Positions 17,430 to 25,728 of a stretch of 64,000 bases of DNA are shown here, piece after piece (within the stretch, counting starts at the first letter, position 1; each line of letters begins with the position of its first letter). Source of the stretch: Bradyrhizobium sp. B097 (GTDB lineage: Bacteria; Pseudomonadota; Alphaproteobacteria; Rhizobiales; Xanthobacteraceae); the NCBI RefSeq assembly GCF_038957035.1, contig NZ_CP152412.1:6320501-6384500 (forward strand). The letters are read 5' to 3'. Both the position numbers and the translations under genes were made by a program. The notes under the pieces were generated by a model. It searched no databases. It was not told where the DNA came from and saw only the letters and a list, made by a program, of their open reading frames with translations.

Positions 17430-17537
17430 CTACGGCGCGATCCACATGCCAATCACGATGATGGCCAGTGCGACGGCAATCACCAGCATGTCGGTCGTGA
17501 GCCAATCGGGCATTCCATTCGATGGCTGCTCGCTCAT
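17430..17537 (-). CDS. Small single-span membrane protein (35 residues)
   Basis: MSEQPSNGMPDWLTTD is followed by a hydrophobic helix (MLVIAVALAIIVIGMWIA) and a terminal Pro. A GGAG ribosome-binding site lies 8 bases before the ATG at 17537, which supports translation. The longer frame upstream to 17738 has no such site and is not membrane-like. No function can be assigned. It may be a modulator of a larger membrane protein, as many bacterial small membrane proteins are. Confidence 0.55.
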   Translation of the reverse strand: MSEQPSNGMPDWLTTDMLVIAVALAIIVIGMWIAP

Positions 17538-17794
17538 GTCCGCGACTCCTTCTGTTCGCGTCGAGCCCGTATGCTGAAGCGAAGCAGCGCGAACGAGGAT
17601 GAACTGGATCACATAAGGGCGCGACAAGCGGTCGCTCCGGATTTCACGCATCCGCGCGCCCTCAAGTTGCAGCACGCGATTGATCTGCCGCGCAGGTTTC
17701 TGAACATGTTCGACAACGCCGGCGGCGACAGCAAGCACAATAGCACGTCTTAGCCGGACGTTGAGCCGCGCCTCGTCTTGCAGCGACGTGCACC

Positions 17795-17911
17795 GTCATT
17801 GCGAGCCAACGGGTCGCGCGAACGCGCGCCCGATGACAGGCTCCGCGAAGCAATCCATGGTGCTGCAAGGAGAGACATGGATTGCTTCGTCGCTTCGCTC
17901 CTCGCAATGAC
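17795..17911. repeat. Palindromic repeat, GTCATTGCGAG family (copy 2, long form)
   Basis: The element begins GTCATTGCGAG and ends CTCGCAATGAC, with the AAGCAATCCATG / CATGGATTGCTTCG core. It has an extra internal insert compared with the copy at 1875. Confidence 0.85.
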
Positions 17912-17924
17912 AAGGAGCGAGGTG

Positions 17925-18005
17925 CGTAGGGTGGGTTAGCTCAAGGCGTAACCCACCGTGTCGCGCGGCAAGATGGTGGGTCACGCTTCGCTAACCCACC
18001 CTACG
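17925..18005. repeat. Inverted repeat, CGTAGGGTGGGTTAGC family
   Basis: CGTAGGGTGGGTTAGC at the left pairs perfectly with GCTAACCCACCCTACG at the right, around GTAACCCACC and GGTGGGTCAC. It ends 15 bases before the stop of the XylX-like gene. With the preceding repeat it fills most of 17538-18019, where I see no gene. Confidence 0.85.
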
Positions 18006-18019
18006 CGTAGCGCTCTCCG

Positions 18020-19192
18020 TCACAGCACCTTGCGCTGCGCGAGGTTCTTCATCAGCGCGCCGACGCCGAAAGTCCAGGGCTCGCATTCGTCGCTGCCCCG
18101 CATGCGGTTGACGAGCTTGCCGAGTTGGGGCGCGTCGATGGTGACGATGTCGTCGCGCTTGTGGGTAAAACCCTCGCCCTTGGCGTCGCGATCCTTGACC
18201 GGTGCGAACATCGTGCCGAGGAACAGCGCAAAGCCGTCGGGATATTGATGCACGGGCCCGATGGTCTGGGCGACCAGATCGGTCGGATCGCGGCTGATCT
18301 TGGAGATCGAGGAATGGCCCTCGAGCACGAAGCCGTCCGCGCCCTTCACGGTCAGGCCGACATCCATCTTCCTGACGTCGTCGAGCGAGAAGGTCCCGTC
18401 GAACAGCCGCAGCAGCGGGCCGATCGCGCAGGAGGCGTTGTTGTCCTTGGCCTTCGACAGCAAGAGCGCCGAGCGACCCTCGAAATCGCGCAGGTTGACG
18501 TCGTTGCCGAGCGCGGCGCCGACGATCTTGCCGGCGCCGGAGACGACAAGCACGACCTCCGGCTCCGGATTGTTCCAGGTCGATTTCGGATGCAGCCCGG
18601 CATCCATCCCGGTACCGACCGAGGACAGCGTCGGCGCCTTGGTGAACACTTCAGCGTCGGGGCCGATGCCGACCTCCAGATACTGGCTCCAGGCATTCTG
18701 GTCGATCAGCACCTGCTTCAACCGCATCGCTGGCTCCGAGCCCGGCTTCAGCTTGGAGAGATCGTCGCCGACGAGGCGCACCACCTCCTTGCGGATTGCC
18801 TCCGCCGACGACGGATTGCCGCGCGCCCGCTCCTCGATCACGCGCTCCAGCATCGAGATCGCAAAAGTGACGCCGGCGGCTTTCAGCACCTGCAGGTCGA
18901 CCGGCGCGAGCAGATGCGGTCTTGTCGCGTCGCGGCCATCGGGCGGCGTGTTGGCGAGGATCGCCTCGAAATCGCCGATCCGCTCGCCGCGCGTGGCACG
19001 CAACGCGGCCGCAGGATCGGCTTCCTCGCACAGCGCGCTCACGGTGGGGAAACGCGCGGTGACGTCGAACACGCCGTCACCCCGCACCGCGACCACGGCG
19101 GGTCCGCCCGCCTGCGGCAGCCAGACCCGTCCGACCAGCGTGCCGGCGGTGCCGTCCTCGGGCAGGACGTCTTTTGGCGTGAGCGAAATCAT
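18020..19192 (-). CDS. FAH-family 2-keto-3-deoxy-sugar-acid dehydratase (XylX-like)
   Basis: This 390-residue protein of the fumarylacetoacetate-hydrolase superfamily has features I recall from Caulobacter XylX: GPDAEVFTKAPTLSS, NNPEPEVVLVV (metal-binding Glu residues), GNDVNLRDFEGRSALLLSKA, DNNASCAIGP and HQYPDGFALFLGTMF. XylX removes water from 2-keto-3-deoxy-xylonate, giving 2-oxoglutarate semialdehyde in the Weimberg pathway. With the IlvD/Edd dehydratase, lactonase and aldehyde dehydrogenase nearby, a complete lower Weimberg-type route could be encoded, although the genes are not one operon. The ATG at 19192 has AAGGAG upstream; the frame to 19231 adds a polar tail only. Confidence 0.8.
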   Translation of the reverse strand: MISLTPKDVLPEDGTAGTLVGRVWLPQAGGPAVVAVRGDGVFDVTARFPTVSALCEEADPAAALRATRGERIGDFEAILANTPPDGRDATRPHLLAPVDLQVLKAAGVTFAISMLERVIEERARGNPSSAEAIRKEVVRLVGDDLSKLKPGSEPAMRLKQVLIDQNAWSQYLEVGIGPDAEVFTKAPTLSSVGTGMDAGLHPKSTWNNPEPEVVLVVSGAGKIVGAALGNDVNLRDFEGRSALLLSKAKDNNASCAIGPLLRLFDGTFSLDDVRKMDVGLTVKGADGFVLEGHSSISKISRDPTDLVAQTIGPVHQYPDGFALFLGTMFAPVKDRDAKGEGFTHKRDDIVTIDAPQLGKLVNRMRGSDECEPWTFGVGALMKNLAQRKVL

Positions 19193-19338
19193 CGGCGTCT
19201 CCTTTTTGATCTTGTCATCGCTTGTTAGCACAGTCCCGCCGGCTGCGTGAAACAGCGGTCATGCCAATGTCATAGAGGGGTAACATCGCCCGTCAATGCT
19301 CCCGCCGATCGATCTAGCACACTGAAAGACGGACCTTC

Positions 19339-20301
19339 ATGACCGCCTCCGACCTCACCGACGAAGCCGCCCGAGATGAAGCCTTGCGCGGCGAAGCCTC
19401 CCGCGACGAAGCCTTGCGCGCCCGCGTCCACCAGGAGATGGCCGACAGCCTCGACGAGGAACTCGAGCTCGAGCTCGACGACGTGAGGCTCGACGAGTTC
19501 GACCACGACGGGGCCGCCGGAAGCCCGTCGATCGATCGCAAGGTCTACTTCCGTGAATTGCTGCGGTTGCAGGGCGAGCTGGTCAAGTTGCAGGACTGGG
19601 TGCAGCACGAGAGGAAGAAGGTCGTCGTGCTGTTCGAGGGCCGAGATTCCGCCGGCAAGGGCGGCGTCATCAAGCGCATCACCCAGCGGCTCAACCCGCG
19701 CATCTGCCGTGTCGCGGCGCTGCCGGCGCCGAACGAGCGCGAACGCACGCAATGGTACTTCCAGCGCTATGTCTCGCATCTGCCGGCCGGCGGCGAGATC
19801 GTGCTGTTCGACCGCAGCTGGTACAACCGCGCCGGCGTCGAGAAGGTGATGGGGTTCTGCAACGACGAGCAGTATGAGGAGTTCTTCAGGTCGGTGCCGG
19901 AATTCGAGCGCATGCTGATCCGCTCCGGCATCATCCTGCTGAAATACTGGTTCTCGATCACCGACGAGGAACAGGCGTTCCGCTTCTCGATGCGGATCCA
20001 CGATCCGCTGAAGCAGTGGAAGCTGAGCCCGATGGATGTCGAGGCGCGGACCCGCTGGGAGCTCTACACCAAGGCCAAGGAGACGATGCTTGAGCGCACG
20101 CACCTGCAGGACTCGCCGTGGTGGATCGTCGATGCCGTCGACAAGAAGCGCGCTCGGCTCAACTGCATCTCGCATCTGTTGACCCAGATCCCCTATCAGC
20201 AGGTCACGCACCAACCGGTGGTGCTGCCGCCGCGGGTGCGCAACCCCGACTATCACCGCGGCCCGATCCCGCCGGAAATGTACGTGCCGGGAACGTATTG
20301 A
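19339..20301 (+). CDS. ppk2: Polyphosphate kinase 2
   Basis: The 320-residue PPK2 has Walker A FEGRDSAGKGG at residues 99-109, a Walker B/lid region VLFDRSWYNRAGVE, and KYWFSITDEEQ with QWKLSPMD in the C-terminal half. PPK2 transfers phosphate between polyphosphate and nucleoside di- or monophosphates. The single-domain length is class I-like, but GDP, ADP or NMP preference cannot be told. The first 60 residues are a charged extension, with DEALR repeated twice and a run of Glu/Leu. This is not part of the catalytic core. Confidence 0.95.
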   Translation: MTASDLTDEAARDEALRGEASRDEALRARVHQEMADSLDEELELELDDVRLDEFDHDGAAGSPSIDRKVYFRELLRLQGELVKLQDWVQHERKKVVVLFEGRDSAGKGGVIKRITQRLNPRICRVAALPAPNERERTQWYFQRYVSHLPAGGEIVLFDRSWYNRAGVEKVMGFCNDEQYEEFFRSVPEFERMLIRSGIILLKYWFSITDEEQAFRFSMRIHDPLKQWKLSPMDVEARTRWELYTKAKETMLERTHLQDSPWWIVDAVDKKRARLNCISHLLTQIPYQQVTHQPVVLPPRVRNPDYHRGPIPPEMYVPGTY

Positions 20302-20313
20302 TGCGGGTCGTTT

Positions 20314-20343
20314 CTCCTCTCCCCGTTCTTACTGGGAGAGGGG
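20314..20343. terminator. Hairpin downstream of ppk2
   Basis: CCTCTCCC and GGGAGAGG form an 8-base stem around CGTTCTTACT, 13 bases after the ppk2 stop. No strong T-run follows. It may be a terminator or a small repeat of the CTCTCCC type. Confidence 0.45.
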
Positions 20344-20359
20344 AAGGCGCGCCTGCACT

Positions 20360-20600
20360 ATTTCTGAATAATAGAATAATGGCACTGATTTGCCCGACAT
20401 GTCAAGTTGCCGTGTCGAATGCCGGTACGCCGCCGGCTACTTTGCATGGGGTTGTTTTCGATATTTTGGCAGTGCCCCCCTGCGCAGGCAGGCTATATGC
20501 GATCGGCCTGCCGCAAGCTGGGCGAGGTGAAGAGATAGGCATCTTCTCTTCGCCACGCCTACCAATGGTGCAGGCGCGCGCACTTGCTGGCACCGGATAC
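20360..20600. other. Gene-free interval with repeat-like content
   Basis: The 338 bases between ppk2 and the binding-protein gene hold no supportable gene. They are AT-richer at the left, contain TTTGCATGGGGTTGTTTTCG, which I recall as recurring in Bradyrhizobium intergenic DNA (from memory, not checked), and include a hairpin GAAGAGA/TCTCTTC at about 20528-20550. Confidence 0.4.
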
Positions 20601-20639
20601 CGACGCTAGGCTTCCCCGATCTGGTGCAGGGAGGCCCGC

Positions 20640-21518
20640 TTGACTCAATCCGACGACATCGCAATTTCCGAAGATCGCCGCGACGCGCTGCGCTATGCGC
20701 TCGGGATCGGCGGCGGCGCGGCGCTCGCGGCCGCCATGGCAACCCCGGCCTCGGCGCAGACCCAGGCCGACAACACGCTCGACCGGATCAGGGCCAACAA
20801 GGTGCTGCGGATCGCGGTGCTGCCGGGCGAGCTGCCCTATTTCAACAAGGACCTCGCCACCGGCACCTGGTCCGGCTTCTCGATCGAGATGGCCAACGAC
20901 CTCGCCAAGCTGCTCGACGTCAAACTCGAGTATGTCGAGTCGACCTACGGCAATTCAATCCTTGATCTGCAGGCCAACAAGATCGACCTCGGCTTCGCGC
21001 TCAACCCGACCCCGCAGCGGGCGCTGGTGGTGGATTTCACCAATCTGGTGTTCCCGCATCCGTTCGGCGCGATGCTGAAGAAAGGGCTGGAGGCCAAGAC
21101 CTGGGCCGACATCAACAAGCCCGAGGTCAAGATCGCGGTCGACGTCGGCTCGGCCAACGAGGCGGTGGCCCGGCGCTTTGCGCCGAACGCCACCATCAAG
21201 TCGCTGAAGTCGCGCGATGAAGTGATGCTGGAAATGTCGTCGGGCCGCGTCGATTGCGTGGTCAACGCGCTGGTGCTCGGGCTGACCGCGATCGCCAAGA
21301 ACCCGAACCTCGGCACCTACAAGATCCTGGCCTCGCCCTCGGTGACGATCGCGAGCGGCATGGCGGTGCGGCGCGAACAGGACAAGCGCTGGCGCGATTT
21401 CCTGTCGGTGTGGGTCGACTACAACCGCGGCATCGGCCAGATGCGCGAATGGTTCGTCAAGGGCCTCGGCCTAGCCGGCGTCAAGCCGGAGGATGTGCCG
21501 GTGGAGCTGAGTATCTGA
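20640..21518 (+). CDS. Amino-acid ABC transporter periplasmic binding protein (family 3)
   Basis: The 292-residue solute-binding protein starts with TTG at 20640, preceded by GGGAGG. The N-terminus contains RRDALRYALGIGGG and ends SAQ, compatible with a Tat-like signal. The mature part has VLRIAVLPGELPYF, GFSIEMANDLAKLLDV and NKIDLGFALNPTPQRALVVDFT, typical of polar amino-acid binding proteins. It is convergent with a matching HisM-type permease at 21683. The ATPase subunit is not in the window. Confidence 0.88.
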   Translation: MTQSDDIAISEDRRDALRYALGIGGGAALAAAMATPASAQTQADNTLDRIRANKVLRIAVLPGELPYFNKDLATGTWSGFSIEMANDLAKLLDVKLEYVESTYGNSILDLQANKIDLGFALNPTPQRALVVDFTNLVFPHPFGAMLKKGLEAKTWADINKPEVKIAVDVGSANEAVARRFAPNATIKSLKSRDEVMLEMSSGRVDCVVNALVLGLTAIAKNPNLGTYKILASPSVTIASGMAVRREQDKRWRDFLSVWVDYNRGIGQMREWFVKGLGLAGVKPEDVPVELSI

Positions 21519-21542
21519 GGTGATTTCCAAGACGGCAGTGAT

Positions 21543-21674
21543 CTCCCTCTCCCGCTTGCGGGGGAGGGTTGGGGTGGGGGTATCGCCACCAGCGACGCTC
21601 TATCGTGTGGAGAAAGCCCCCACCCGGATCACATCTAACGATGCGATCCGACCTCCCCCGCAAGCGGGAGAGGT
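21543..21674. repeat. Palindromic repeat, CTCTCCCGCTTGCGGGGGAGG family (copy 1)
   Basis: CCCTCTCCCGCTTGCGGGGG and CCCCCGCAAGCGGGAGAGG are inverted ends. The middle carries GTGGGGGTAT… and …CCCCCACCCGGATC. A second copy lies at 30987-31110. It separates the convergent binding-protein and permease genes and may terminate both. Confidence 0.9.
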
Positions 21675-21682
21675 GAAGCAAG

Positions 21683-22351
21683 TCACACCTTGTCATACGT
21701 CAGCCCGCGCTCCAGCCGCCTGGCCACCAGCGTCGACGGAAACAGGATCGCAAAATAGATCAACGCTACGATGGTGTAGACCTCGAGCGGCCGGTAGGTG
21801 TCGGCGTTGATCAGCGTCGCGTTGTAGACGAGATCGGGCACCGCGATGATCGAGACCAGCGAGGTGTTCTTCAGCTGCGTCACCGACTGGTTGACATAGG
21901 GCGCCATCATCGGCTTCAGCGCCTGCGGGAGGATCACGAGCCGCATCAGCCGCCAGCCGCGGAAGCCGAGCGCCTTCGCCGCGTCCCACTGCCCGACCGG
22001 CACGCTCTCGATCGAGCCGCGCACGATCTCGGCATAGAACGCACCGCCATAGAGCGACAGCACGCTGACGGCTGCGACATGCGCCGGGATGTTGACGCCG
22101 ATCACGACCGGAAACGCGTAGTAGAACCAGATGATCTGCACCAGCAGCGGCGTGCAGCGGAACAGCTCGATATAGGCGATCAGGAGCCAGTCGATCACGG
22201 GAATGCGCCGCAGCCGCAGCATGCCGACGATCAGGCCGATCAAAGTCCCTAAGATGATGGTGCCGATCGTATAGGCCATGGTCCAGCCGAGCCCGAGCCA
22301 GAACAGATGGCTGTACCTGGCGAGGATCCCGAAATCCCAGACGTAGTTCAT
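21683..22351 (-). CDS. Amino-acid ABC transporter permease (HisM/GlnP family)
   Basis: The 222-residue inner-membrane protein has five hydrophobic segments and the EAA-loop YAEIVRGSIESVPVGQWDAAKALG, which contacts the ATPase. SLVSIIAVPDL is also typical of polar amino-acid permeases. It follows the DadA-like gene on the same strand by 70 bases and faces the binding-protein gene. A partner permease and ATPase are not adjacent, so it may work as a homodimer with an ATPase encoded elsewhere. Confidence 0.9.
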   Translation of the reverse strand: MNYVWDFGILARYSHLFWLGLGWTMAYTIGTIILGTLIGLIVGMLRLRRIPVIDWLLIAYIELFRCTPLLVQIIWFYYAFPVVIGVNIPAHVAAVSVLSLYGGAFYAEIVRGSIESVPVGQWDAAKALGFRGWRLMRLVILPQALKPMMAPYVNQSVTQLKNTSLVSIIAVPDLVYNATLINADTYRPLEVYTIVALIYFAILFPSTLVARRLERGLTYDKV

Positions 22352-22421
22352 CCTGCCCCTCGGTTGCCGCGCGTCTTGCGCTCGCCTAGCGTTCCCAGCA
22401 TCGCAGGCGGCCTCGCGCGAG

Positions 22422-23681
22422 TCACGCGATATACCGGCCCGGCGAGAAGGCCTTCACGTCGAACGGCGGCGCAAAGCCTGCGATCATCGCCGCGACCGCG
22501 GCGCCCGTTCCGGGACCGGTGGTGAAGCCGATATGCTGGTTGCCGAAGGCAAGCCAGAGACCGCGATGCAGCGGCGCTTTGCCGATCATCGGCAAGCTGT
22601 CGGGCAGCGTCGGCCGCGCGCCGCGCCAGCGTTCGCCGACCGCATCGCCGAATTCGACGACGCCGCGCGCCATCGGCACCACCGCCTCGAGCTGCGCATA
22701 GTTCGACGGCGCGTCGCGCGCGGTGAGCTCAACGCCGCTGGTGACGCGAACGCCCTGCTCCATCGGCGTCATCAGAAATGCACCCTCCGCATCATGGATC
22801 GGCCGCAGCAATTTGCGTGCCGGGTTCGGCACGAAATGCTGGTGATAGCCGCGCTCGAATGCCAGCGGCACGCGATAGCCGAGCGGCCGCAACAGCTCCG
22901 CCGACCATGGGCCGAGCGCAACCACAACATGGCGCGCGGCGATCGCGCCGTCGGCAAGCTGCACGTGCCAGCCATCACCTTGTTGTGCGATCCGCCGGAT
23001 CTCGGATTGCCGCACCGTGCCGCCGCTGGCGGCGAGCATCTGCGCATAGGCCTTGACCACCGCGCCAGGTGAATCGACCGATGCCGTCTGGGTGTGCAGG
23101 AGACCCGTGCTATAGGCGGGGATGATGTTGGGCTCGAGCGCGGAGATCGCCTGGCGATCGAGCACCTCGCTTTTGATGCCGAATTCGGCGAGCGCCGCCT
23201 GCTCGGCCCTGGCGGCCGCCAGCCCGTCGCCGCGCCAGGCCTTGAGCCAGCCGGTCTCACGGATGCGATGGCCGGCGCCCGCCTGCACGATCCAGTCGCG
23301 ATGCAGCGCCAGCGACGTCCCGATCAGGCCGTGCAGCGCGGCGGCGCGCGGTTTGGTCTGCGATGGTATCGCCGCGGCGAGGAAGCGGATCACCCAGCCG
23401 GCATTGGCGAGCGCCCACGGAAGATTCCAGCGCAGCGCCGGATGGGTGTTGGTGAGATACTTCGGCAGGTTCTTCAAAAGCTGTGGCGTGTTGAGCGGCA
23501 GGATCGAGCCCGACGAGATGATGCCGGCATTGCCATAGGAGGTTTCGCTGCCCGGCTCGCGGCGGTCGACGATGACGACGGAGAGACCGCGCTGCCGTGC
23601 GGCAAGGCCCGCCGAGACGCCGACCATGCCGGCGCCGAGCACGGCGACGTCAACCTGCTGTGCGGACGCGCCCTCGCTCAT
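22422..23681 (-). CDS. FAD-dependent D-amino-acid dehydrogenase-like oxidoreductase (DadA family)
   Basis: The 419-residue DAO-family flavoprotein has the FAD motif VAVLGAGMVGVSAG near residue 12, the ERR-type ribose-binding VDRREPGSETSYGNAG, and the C-terminal LWLAFGNQHIGFTTGPGTG. This is the DadA pattern; DadA oxidises D-amino acids to 2-oxoacids and passes electrons to the respiratory chain. Its start lies 4 bases after the stop of the upstream SDR gene, so the two form an operon. The ABC permease follows, which suggests import and oxidation of an amino acid or derivative. Confidence 0.88.
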   Translation of the reverse strand: MSEGASAQQVDVAVLGAGMVGVSAGLAARQRGLSVVIVDRREPGSETSYGNAGIISSGSILPLNTPQLLKNLPKYLTNTHPALRWNLPWALANAGWVIRFLAAAIPSQTKPRAAALHGLIGTSLALHRDWIVQAGAGHRIRETGWLKAWRGDGLAAARAEQAALAEFGIKSEVLDRQAISALEPNIIPAYSTGLLHTQTASVDSPGAVVKAYAQMLAASGGTVRQSEIRRIAQQGDGWHVQLADGAIAARHVVVALGPWSAELLRPLGYRVPLAFERGYHQHFVPNPARKLLRPIHDAEGAFLMTPMEQGVRVTSGVELTARDAPSNYAQLEAVVPMARGVVEFGDAVGERWRGARPTLPDSLPMIGKAPLHRGLWLAFGNQHIGFTTGPGTGAAVAAMIAGFAPPFDVKAFSPGRYIA

Positions 23682-23685
23682 GCCG

Positions 23686-24444
23686 TCACATTAAGGTCAG
23701 GCCGCCATCGACCGGCAGCGTGGCGCCGGTGATGTGGCCCGCTTCCGGCGACAGCAGGAAGGCGACGACCGCGGCGACCTCGTCGGGCTCGGCCAGCCGC
23801 TGCATCGGATTGGCCTTCGCCACCCGCTCCCAGGTCGCGGTGTCCAGCGCGCCGAACAGGCCGGGGTCCTTGCGCGTATAACCGGGCATCACGGCATTTG
23901 AGGTTGCGCCCGATGCCGCGAGCTCGACTGCGAGCGACTTCACCAGCACTTCGAGCGCAGCCTTCGCGGCGGCCGATCCCGGATAAGTGGCGCCGGGCAC
24001 GAAACGATGCGGCCCGAAGCTCGATACCGCGATGACGCGGCCCTGCGCGCCGCGCGCGAGGTCAGGCAACGCGGCCGCCGCGATCTCGTGGAATGCCGCC
24101 GCCATCACCGCAAAGGCGCGCTCCAGCGCCTCGCGCGGCAGGCTGGCGAAATCGCGGCGATCGGCGAAGCCCGCAGCGTGCACGATGCTGTCGATCGGCC
24201 CGAATGCGGCGCGCGCAGCCGCGACCAGCGACGTACCCGCGCCGGCACCGGCGAGATCGCCGGTAGAGACCGCGACCTTGGCGCCTTTGCTGCGGCATTC
24301 CTCCGCAACCGAATTGAGCCGTGCCAGCCCGCTGGCTTCGGCACCCTGGCCATGCAGCATCAGTCCCTGATCGGGGCCGGCGAGCCGGCGCGCAACCGCG
24401 GCGCCGATGCCGGAGCCGCCTCCCGTGATGATTGAAACGCGCAT
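23686..24444 (-). CDS. Short-chain dehydrogenase/reductase with displaced catalytic Tyr
   Basis: The 252-residue classical SDR has the cofactor motif TGGGSGIG at residues 7-14, the structural HAAGFAD, catalytic Ser in IAVSSFG and a C-terminal GATLPVDGG. The usual Tyr-x-x-x-Lys is not present: the sequence is TYPGSAAAKAAL, so Tyr is seven residues before the Lys and a Ser occupies the normal Tyr position. It may be an altered enzyme. It is translated just ahead of the DadA-like gene. The substrate is unknown. Confidence 0.85.
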   Translation of the reverse strand: MRVSIITGGGSGIGAAVARRLAGPDQGLMLHGQGAEASGLARLNSVAEECRSKGAKVAVSTGDLAGAGAGTSLVAAARAAFGPIDSIVHAAGFADRRDFASLPREALERAFAVMAAAFHEIAAAALPDLARGAQGRVIAVSSFGPHRFVPGATYPGSAAAKAALEVLVKSLAVELAASGATSNAVMPGYTRKDPGLFGALDTATWERVAKANPMQRLAEPDEVAAVVAFLLSPEAGHITGATLPVDGGLTLM

Positions 24445-24526
24445 GAGGTGCGTGCTGTCAGTGCGATAAGAGACGGCGAACTATAGGTTCGGCGTCACGA
24501 AATGCAAACCGCGCGACGCCGTCAGC

Positions 24527-25609
24527 TCAACGCCACGGCTCGACCAGTATCTTGGTGTGCGCTTCGGGGTTGGCGAGATCGGCAAAGGCCTGCGCGACGC
24601 CGTCGATGCCGACGCGGCCGGTGACGAGCGATGCGGCATCGACCTGGCCTTCCGCGATCAGGCGCAGCGAATAGGCGAACTCCTCCGGCGTGTAGCCGAG
24701 CACGTACTGGACGTTGAGCTCCTTGATGATGCCGAGCATCGGCTCCGACTTGTCGGTCTCCATGCAGACGCCGACCACGACGACACGGGCGCTGCGCGGG
24801 GCGCCCTCGAACACCTGCTGCAACACGCCGGGCACGCCGACGCATTCGAAGATCAGCGCGGGCTTGAGCGGCGGCAGCAGCGCCTGCATCGGCGGCCGCG
24901 CCGCCTTCTCGGCTTCGGTCATCTGGGCGTGCTCGGCCCAGCTCGCATAAGGCTGCGTCTTGGCGGGATCGACCACGACATCGGCGCCCATCTTCTCGGC
25001 GAGCAGCCGCCGCGCCGGCGAGTAGTCGGCGGCGACGATCGGGCCGAGCCCCCTGATCTTCAGCGCCGCGATCACCGCAAGGCCGACCGGCCCGCAGCCG
25101 ATCACCAGCGGCACCTCGCCGCCTTTGATGTTGGCCATCGCCACCGCATGGACGCCGACCGCAAGCGGCTCGGTGAGCGCGGCGTGCTCGGCGGCAAGGC
25201 CGTTCGGCACTTCAAGCAGCAGCGGCTCGCTGAGCAGCATCTGCTCGGCATAGGCGCCGAGGTAATCGTTGGAATAGCCGATGCCCTTCGGGCCCTCCGG
25301 CGTCAGCAGCGCCGGCGGCGAGCAGACTTGCGTGCCGGGCTTCAGCTTGCGCGTGGTGCCCGGGCCGTAATCGAGGATCTCGCAGCAGAACTCGTGGCCG
25401 AACACGACGTCGCGCGACAGATCCATCGGCGTGCGGCCGGGCAGGAACTTGCTCAACTCCACCATCCGGTGAGCATGCTTGCGTGCGTGCAGATCGGAGC
25501 CGCAAATGCCGCAGGCGAGCGACTTGACCAGCACCTGGCCGGCGCCCGGCTTCGGTTCCGGCATCTGGTCGACGACAATCTCGCCGTTTCTGAAGATCGC
25601 TGCACGCAT
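24527..25609 (-). CDS. Zinc-binding alcohol dehydrogenase (MDR superfamily)
   Basis: The 360-residue medium-chain dehydrogenase has catalytic-zinc residues Cys in CGICGSDLH and His-Glu in FGHEF, and a nucleotide motif VIGCGPVGLAVIAAL. The four-cysteine structural-zinc lobe is absent; that position is occupied by the segment CSPPALLTPEGPKGIGY. The ATG at 25609 has GGGAGG upstream, and the frame to 25672 adds residues with no family support. It lies 82 bases before the SDR-DadA pair on the same strand and may belong to the same transcription unit. The substrate is unknown. Confidence 0.9.
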   Translation of the reverse strand: MRAAIFRNGEIVVDQMPEPKPGAGQVLVKSLACGICGSDLHARKHAHRMVELSKFLPGRTPMDLSRDVVFGHEFCCEILDYGPGTTRKLKPGTQVCSPPALLTPEGPKGIGYSNDYLGAYAEQMLLSEPLLLEVPNGLAAEHAALTEPLAVGVHAVAMANIKGGEVPLVIGCGPVGLAVIAALKIRGLGPIVAADYSPARRLLAEKMGADVVVDPAKTQPYASWAEHAQMTEAEKAARPPMQALLPPLKPALIFECVGVPGVLQQVFEGAPRSARVVVVGVCMETDKSEPMLGIIKELNVQYVLGYTPEEFAYSLRLIAEGQVDAASLVTGRVGIDGVAQAFADLANPEAHTKILVEPWR

Positions 25610-25728
25610 GTTTCCTCCCGCGTGGGTTTCGTCCCACTCATTTTGATGCGTATTTCGTCCCGCGAAATACACTGTCGCGGATCAAGTCCGGGACAGGCTT
25701 TCGCTGCGGGAGGCTATAGCACGGAGGG

